This document shows positions 8,841 through 12,105 of a stretch of 12,105 bases of DNA, one piece after another. The position numbers were made by a program, and so were the translations under genes. Source of the DNA: Gonium pectorale (Eukaryota; Chlorophyta; Chlorophyceae; Chlamydomonadales; Volvocaceae); contig LSYV01000070.1 of assembly GCA_001584585.1 (NCBI GenBank), positions 463,710 through 475,814 of the forward strand, given 5' to 3'. How positions within the stretch are numbered: position 1 is the first letter of the stretch; each line of letters opens with the position of its first letter. Under the pieces are notes generated by a model that saw only the letters and a program-made list of their open reading frames with translations, searched no databases and had not been told where the DNA came from.

Positions 8841-10084
8841 GGGCCGCGGCGCCGCACCCCCCGGGCTGCGTTGTTTTTCATAATGTGATTGCACAACCAT
8901 AAGGAAGAGGAACGCCGGCCTGGGCGGCGCTGACGTGTAGACGGGGTGTGCATCCCTCATGTCCCGACCGCCCCGCGGGTCGGCAGCGCCTCGCGGGGTC
9001 CCGTGACCCCCGGGGGGTTCAGGCGCGGCTGGTGCGGCTGTGCCCTGCCGCGGCCACCCACCGGGAGGCTTGGACCGGGCGCGCGCCCTGCGACTGATCC
9101 GGAACACGGGACTGCGGCGCACGGCCCAAGGGGCAGCGGTTTTCCTGACCGCAGACCCATAGGTCGATAGGTGCCACTCCGTCCACTCCTCCGCACCGCC
9201 GTTGAAGTGTCGCCTGTGCGGAGCCCGCCCGTGACAGCGGCCTGTCCGGTCCCGGCTGCACCGGTCCGTGGGCGCCGCGGAAGTGGGGGCAGTAAAGGAT
9301 CAGCCGGCCCCCGCCCCGCGGGGCGTTTGGGCGGTGGCTCGTTGTGGGCCCGAGGACCGCGGCGGTCTAGTTGGCGACTGTGCCATACGCCGGACGGCTG
9401 GCAGGGCGCCGTCCGTTCTGCGCCTTTGTGTGTACCGGTACGTGAAATCCGCAGAGAAAGAGACAGAGAGAGGGGGTGCCCGCCTCTACGGCCATACACG
9501 CCCGAAGGCGCGACGTTTCCAGTAGGGCGGGCGGGTACATGTCAAGGCATGTGACGCGAGGCGCTGTCGGTTGTCGGTTGTGGCCTCAGTATGACGGCCT
9601 GCTGGGGACGTGGGGAGGGGCGCGGCTACAGCCGCTGTACTGCTCGCCGAGGCGCCGCCCCGGCGATTGGCAGGGCGGGAGCCGGGCCGGAACCGGGCAT
9701 GAAGGATTGGCGGGAGCCGGGCAGGAGCCAATGCGCCAGCAGCAGCGGCAGCGGCCGTGTGTGCGGCGTGCAGCCCGCCTGCCGCGCTGGACTCGCTGCC
9801 CGCCGCGTCCTTCCAGGTCTTCTGTTTGGGGGCGCTGCCCACCCGCGGGGTGTGTGCGTCTGTGCGCGTGGGGCGAATGGCACCTGGCGCGTGAGTGTGT
9901 GGCCAAGCGAGCCCCCCACACGCAGCCAGTCCGGAAGGCGCCTGCGCGCTGCTGGGCTGGGCTGGGCTGGTACGCGTCTTGCCGGCCCCAGGGGGCTCAG
10001 TGAGCGGGCCGCAGCAGCCCTGCACTTGACAGCCATACACGTATCCGGGCACGCGCGTGATCAGACCACATCAGCGCTCTCCGG
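8841..10084. other. ATG12 3' flank and intergenic DNA, no supported gene
   Basis: The sequence just after the TGA should be ATG12 3'UTR, but I find no TGTAA between 8841 and 10152, so the transcript end is unplaced. Open frames of 100-190 codons occur on both strands with no domain, start context or splice pattern; their Arg/Pro/Gly/Ala bias is what high GC produces. An imperfect direct repeat (gattggc...cgggagccgggc) occurs near 9665-9687 and 9706-9722. Confidence 0.45.
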
Positions 10085-10123
10085 TTTTTTTTAAATCAAA
10101 ATTATAATTTTTGCGCTCTCCGG
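10074..10123. repeat. AT-rich island flanked by an 11-bp direct repeat
   Basis: The 11-mer gcgctctccgg occurs at 10074-10084 and again at 10113-10123. Between them lie 28 bases made almost entirely of A and T, including a T8 run and a 14-bp perfect palindrome (aaaattataatttt, 10098-10111). This stands out sharply in a GC-rich region. The layout resembles a target-site duplication around a tiny insertion, but replication slippage or a repair filler would also explain it. Confidence 0.75.
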
Positions 10124-10143
10124 CAAAACCAAGCGAATACTTA

Positions 10144-10455
10144 ATGTCAGAATCATGTTTCGTGCGGCATTTGGACGCTTCCGAGCTGCCCCCGACGGAG
10201 CTGCGGCACGAGCGCACGCGGGCGAAATTGCGCAACCGCATACACCACATTGTACGCGTCCACTCCCCATCGCACTCCTGCCTTAAGCGCATCCCTCTTC
10301 CACGCCCAAGATACGGCGACCTGCAAACGCACAGCGGGCATCCTGCGAGCAAGCGTCCCAAGCGCCTAGAACACGCGGCCGACCCCGTGCGTCGACCGCC
10401 GCTCTTCCCCACCGCCGTGCCGCCGGGGAGACGCCCCCCCCCTGCGAAGCAGTGA
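10144..10455 (+). CDS. Open frame of 103 codons, doubtful
   Basis: ATG at 10144 opens a frame starting MSESCFVRHLDASELPPTEL, with a charged stretch after it and a Pro/Arg-rich tail. I recognise no family. It directly overlaps, on the opposite strand, the candidate terminal exon at 10153-10320, so at most one of the two is likely to be translated. It is listed because its first 50 residues are less biased than most shadow frames here. Confidence 0.12.
   Translation: MSESCFVRHLDASELPPTELRHERTRAKLRNRIHHIVRVHSPSHSCLKRIPLPRPRYGDLQTHSGHPASKRPKRLEHAADPVRRPPLFPTAVPPGRRPPPAKQ
10153..10320 (-). CDS. Candidate last exon of the minus-strand nuclear-protein gene
   Basis: On the minus strand an acceptor (tttgcag, AG at 10322-10321) is followed in phase 0 by 55 codons and a TGA. 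They start VAVSWAWKRDALKAGVRWGV and end LGSVQMPHET. A donor (cag|gtgcgg) at 10746, also phase 0, lies just before the stop of the preceding exon at 10738-10740. Splicing it out would remove 426 bases including the (CA)17 run and add this tail. The composition is protein-like, but I recognise no domain and codon use is less biased than in the other exons. The simpler alternative is that the gene stops at 10738 and this is 3'UTR or intergenic. Confidence 0.27.
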   Translation of the reverse strand, partial: VAVSWAWKRDALKAGVRWGVDAYNVVYAVAQFRPRALVPQLRRGQLGSVQMPHET

Positions 10456-10679
10456 CAGCCATCCCAGCCATCCCGACCTGGCCTGGCCAGGCAGCACCCC
10501 CGCTCTTGCGCCCGCTTTCGCCCTCCTCCCGCTATCACGTAAACAACAAGACACGACCCAAACCTACAGCCCCGCACACAACGCCCGCACTCAAGACCCA
10601 TCCAGCAACGCTGCCGCCTCCACCACCACCACCAAATCGAAGGATCCTCCGCAGTCGGCATACGCGCCCCCCAAACCAC

Positions 10680-10684
<5 letters not shown>

Positions 10685-10718
<34 letters not shown>
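10685..10718. repeat. (CA)17 microsatellite
   Basis: Seventeen uninterrupted CA units lie just downstream (minus-strand sense) of the nuclear-protein exon, in a probable intron or 3'UTR. The run produces poly(Val-Cys) or poly(Thr-His) pseudo-peptides in the open frames that cross it; these are not genes. Confidence 0.95.
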
Positions 10719-10720
<2 letters not shown>

Positions 10721-10737
10721 GTCCCACCCCCACGCCC

Positions 10738-11729
10738 TCACCGCACCTGGCCCCAGCCGCGCCCCGCCCCCGCCCCCGCCCCGCGCCCGCCCTGCGTCGC
10801 ACCGGCGCCCGCCCCACTCGTGAAGAAGCTCGCAGGCCGCTTCCGCCCGCCGCCGCCGCCACCCGCCGCCCCCGCCTGCGTGACGCCGCCGCCGGCGCCG
10901 GCGGCGGTCTGCGTGACCGTGCCCAGTGTGCCGCCGCCGCCGGCGAAGGCGGCGCCGGCGGCGGCGTGGGCCCTGGCGGCCGAGGGCATCATGGACGGGC
11001 CCGGTAAGTCGTCCTCGTCATCGCTGGTGAGGGTGATGACGTCCTCCGCGGCACCGCGGCCGGCAGCGGCGGCGGCGGCGGCGGCTGCCCCGCGGGGCTG
11101 CGAGCGGCCTCCGGGCGCCGGTGACGGAGCGGCCAGGGCTGCGGCTGCTGCTGCGGGGTAGGACGTAGGGATAAGGTGCAGGCGGGGGTGGGGGGGAAGA
11201 GGGTGAGGGCGCGGAAAGCGCGGTCAGGGGCGGGGGGGGGGCGGCGCGGCGGGGCGCAGTGGTGGGGCTGGTACCGAACCCCGCGTCCGACGCGCCACTG
11301 CCGGGCTGCAGAGTGCAAATGAGGCAGCCAGCAGGTCCGAGGTGAGCTCAAGGATTTTAGGTTTTTTCAGGGTTCCTTTCTGGGTGGGATGAGGTTCCCC
11401 GCACGGCCCGCGAGCGGAAGCCCATGCGAAGGCGCCGACAGCATACGACATGCGGCGGGTGCCAGATTCCAGGTTCCAGGTTCCAGGCCCCAGGTTCCAG
11501 GTTCCAGGCAGCAACCATGCCCCCCCCCGCCCCTGCCATCGTCACTCCGCCGCACCTGCCCCCCGGCCGCGGCCCCGGCCGGTGGTCGCCGGCGCCGGCG
11601 CGGCCCCGCGGCCCGCGGCCCGCCCTCGCGTGGCCTTGGGCTTGGGCGCCTCCTCCTCCTCCTCCTCGTCCATGTCCTCGTCCGAGTCGTCGTCCGAGTC
11701 CTCCACCACGTCCTCCTCCTCGCTCGACT
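10738..11729 (-). CDS. 3' part of an acidic, RG-rich protein with a SUMO-interaction motif
   Basis: Two exons are clear on the minus strand. 11729-11556 has acceptor ctctgcag and donor gcag|gtgcgg. 11150 runs to the TGA at 10738 and has acceptor ccccgcag. The 405-base intron between them is phase 1 on both sides. In order, the exons encode an acidic serine-rich run (SSEEEDVVEDSDDDSDED, then six Glu), a basic APKPKATRGR stretch with RG repeats, an Ala/Pro linker, AEDVITLTSDDEDDLPG, a Gly/Ala-rich region, and GRKRPASFFTSG (a possible nuclear-localisation cluster). VITL followed by SDDEDD fits the SUMO-interaction consensus (hydrophobic core plus acidic tail, with a Ser suited to CK2). No globular domain is visible, so the family cannot be named; a nuclear or chromatin role is inferred from composition. 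The 5' end lies beyond the window. The gene may instead continue to 10153 through a donor at 10746. Confidence 0.6.
11467..11508. repeat. Six-copy 7-bp tandem repeat (ttccagg)
   Basis: Six head-to-tail 7-bp units fill 11467-11508; five are identical and the fourth reads ccccagg. They lie in the intron between the two minus-strand nuclear-protein exons. Confidence 0.9.
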
Positions 11730-12105
11730 CTGCAGAGGGGCGCAGGGGACCGCAGGGGACTAGCCGAGCGGTGTCGCAGCGCAGGTTCTCGACAGCAGGG
11801 TGACAGGGCGTAGCTGGGTCGGGCCGGACCGGTAGGTGGGGTGAGGACCAGGGTAGCAAGCGACGGGCCCCGGGAACATTCGGGCAGGGGCTGGGCAGGT
11901 TGCGAGTTGAAGGCGTGGGGACCAAAGCAGAGCGCGTGTGTCGTGGCACTGGTGGGGGTATTATTTGATCTGGCAGGTTGGACAGGTTCGGGTCCGGGTG
12001 TAATGCGGCGCAAGTCGTTGGGCGATTGGACGGCTCGTTTTCGTAGGGAAGCAACGGCCACCCGTCGGCCGCTCCTCGTGCGCCCTGCAGACGCGTCCAA
12101 CAGCG
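11730..12105 (-). other. Probable intron and upstream sequence of the nuclear-protein gene
   Basis: The acceptor at 11731-11730 shows that the sequence immediately 5' on the minus strand is intron. The frame stays open back to about 12054 (MLPYENEPSN...), but the encoded residues are Pro-rich and lack the codon bias of the exon, so I read it as intron. An upstream exon may start inside the last 60 bases, for example after an acceptor-like gtctgcag near 12086. I cannot place its donor. Confidence 0.35.

Noticed and set aside
9486..10094. Overlapping 110-190 codon frames on both strands between ATG12 and the AT island
   Set aside because: All are Arg/Ala/Pro/Gly-rich with no motif, splice pattern or start support, typical of non-coding GC-rich DNA.
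10071..10862. 263-codon minus-strand frame crossing the (CA)n run
   Set aside because: It encodes poly(Val-Cys) from the microsatellite and is in a different frame from both supported minus-strand exons.
10820..11161. Plus-strand Ala/Pro-rich frame with an apparent ggtaagtc donor near 11004
   Set aside because: The minus strand here has matching intron phases, good splice signals and a SUMO-interaction motif. The plus-strand donor-like string is the complement of the codons after that motif.
1..12105. tRNA, rRNA, CRISPR array, bacterial promoter or insertion sequence
   Set aside because: I looked for tRNA-like T-loop motifs, regularly spaced repeats with unique spacers, and transposase signatures and found none. 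The short tandem repeats are simple microsatellites or minisatellites.

Overview
The window looks like nuclear DNA of a GC-rich green alga (Chlorophyta, probably a Chlamydomonas/Volvox relative). Every recognisable gene is split into short exons by GT-AG introns whose phases agree. Exons use mostly G/C-ending codons, introns carry C-rich or G-rich low-complexity sequence and (CA)n runs, and a TGTAA motif, the usual volvocine polyadenylation signal, lies downstream of the first gene. There are no bacterial operon features, tRNA or rRNA. The lineage is an inference; no marker gene is present.

Layout. (1) 1-1293: mostly unexplained, less GC-rich DNA with one clean splice-flanked 59-codon open block on the minus strand (491-667). 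(2) 1294-5793, plus strand: a six-exon gene for an LCAT / group XV phospholipase A2-like acyltransferase. The reconstructed 663-residue model has a GxSxG nucleophile, a DGD-type Asp, a late His and two cysteine pairs, spaced as in human LCAT, behind a long low-complexity N-terminal extension. (3) 5794-7756: 3'UTR and intergenic DNA with a perfect 15-bp hairpin and TGTAA at 6514. (4) 7757-8840, plus strand: a five-exon gene for the ubiquitin-like autophagy protein ATG12. It encodes 91 residues ending in the Trp-Gly needed for conjugation to ATG5; no exon exceeds 70 bases, so open-reading-frame scans miss it. (5) 8841-10152: no supported gene; it ends in a small AT-rich island flanked by an 11-bp direct repeat. 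(6) 10153-12105, minus strand: the 3' part of a gene entering from beyond the right edge. It encodes a low-complexity, probably nuclear protein with a long acidic run, RG-rich stretches, and a consensus SUMO-interaction motif followed by acidic residues.

The LCAT-like lipase and ATG12 lie in tandem on the same strand. Animal group XV phospholipase A2 is lysosomal and ATG12 builds autophagosomes, so a membrane-turnover link is conceivable, but nothing in the sequence proves one. I found no clear previously undescribed system. The most useful results are the two reconstructed split genes, the SUMO-interaction motif, and several small structural oddities.
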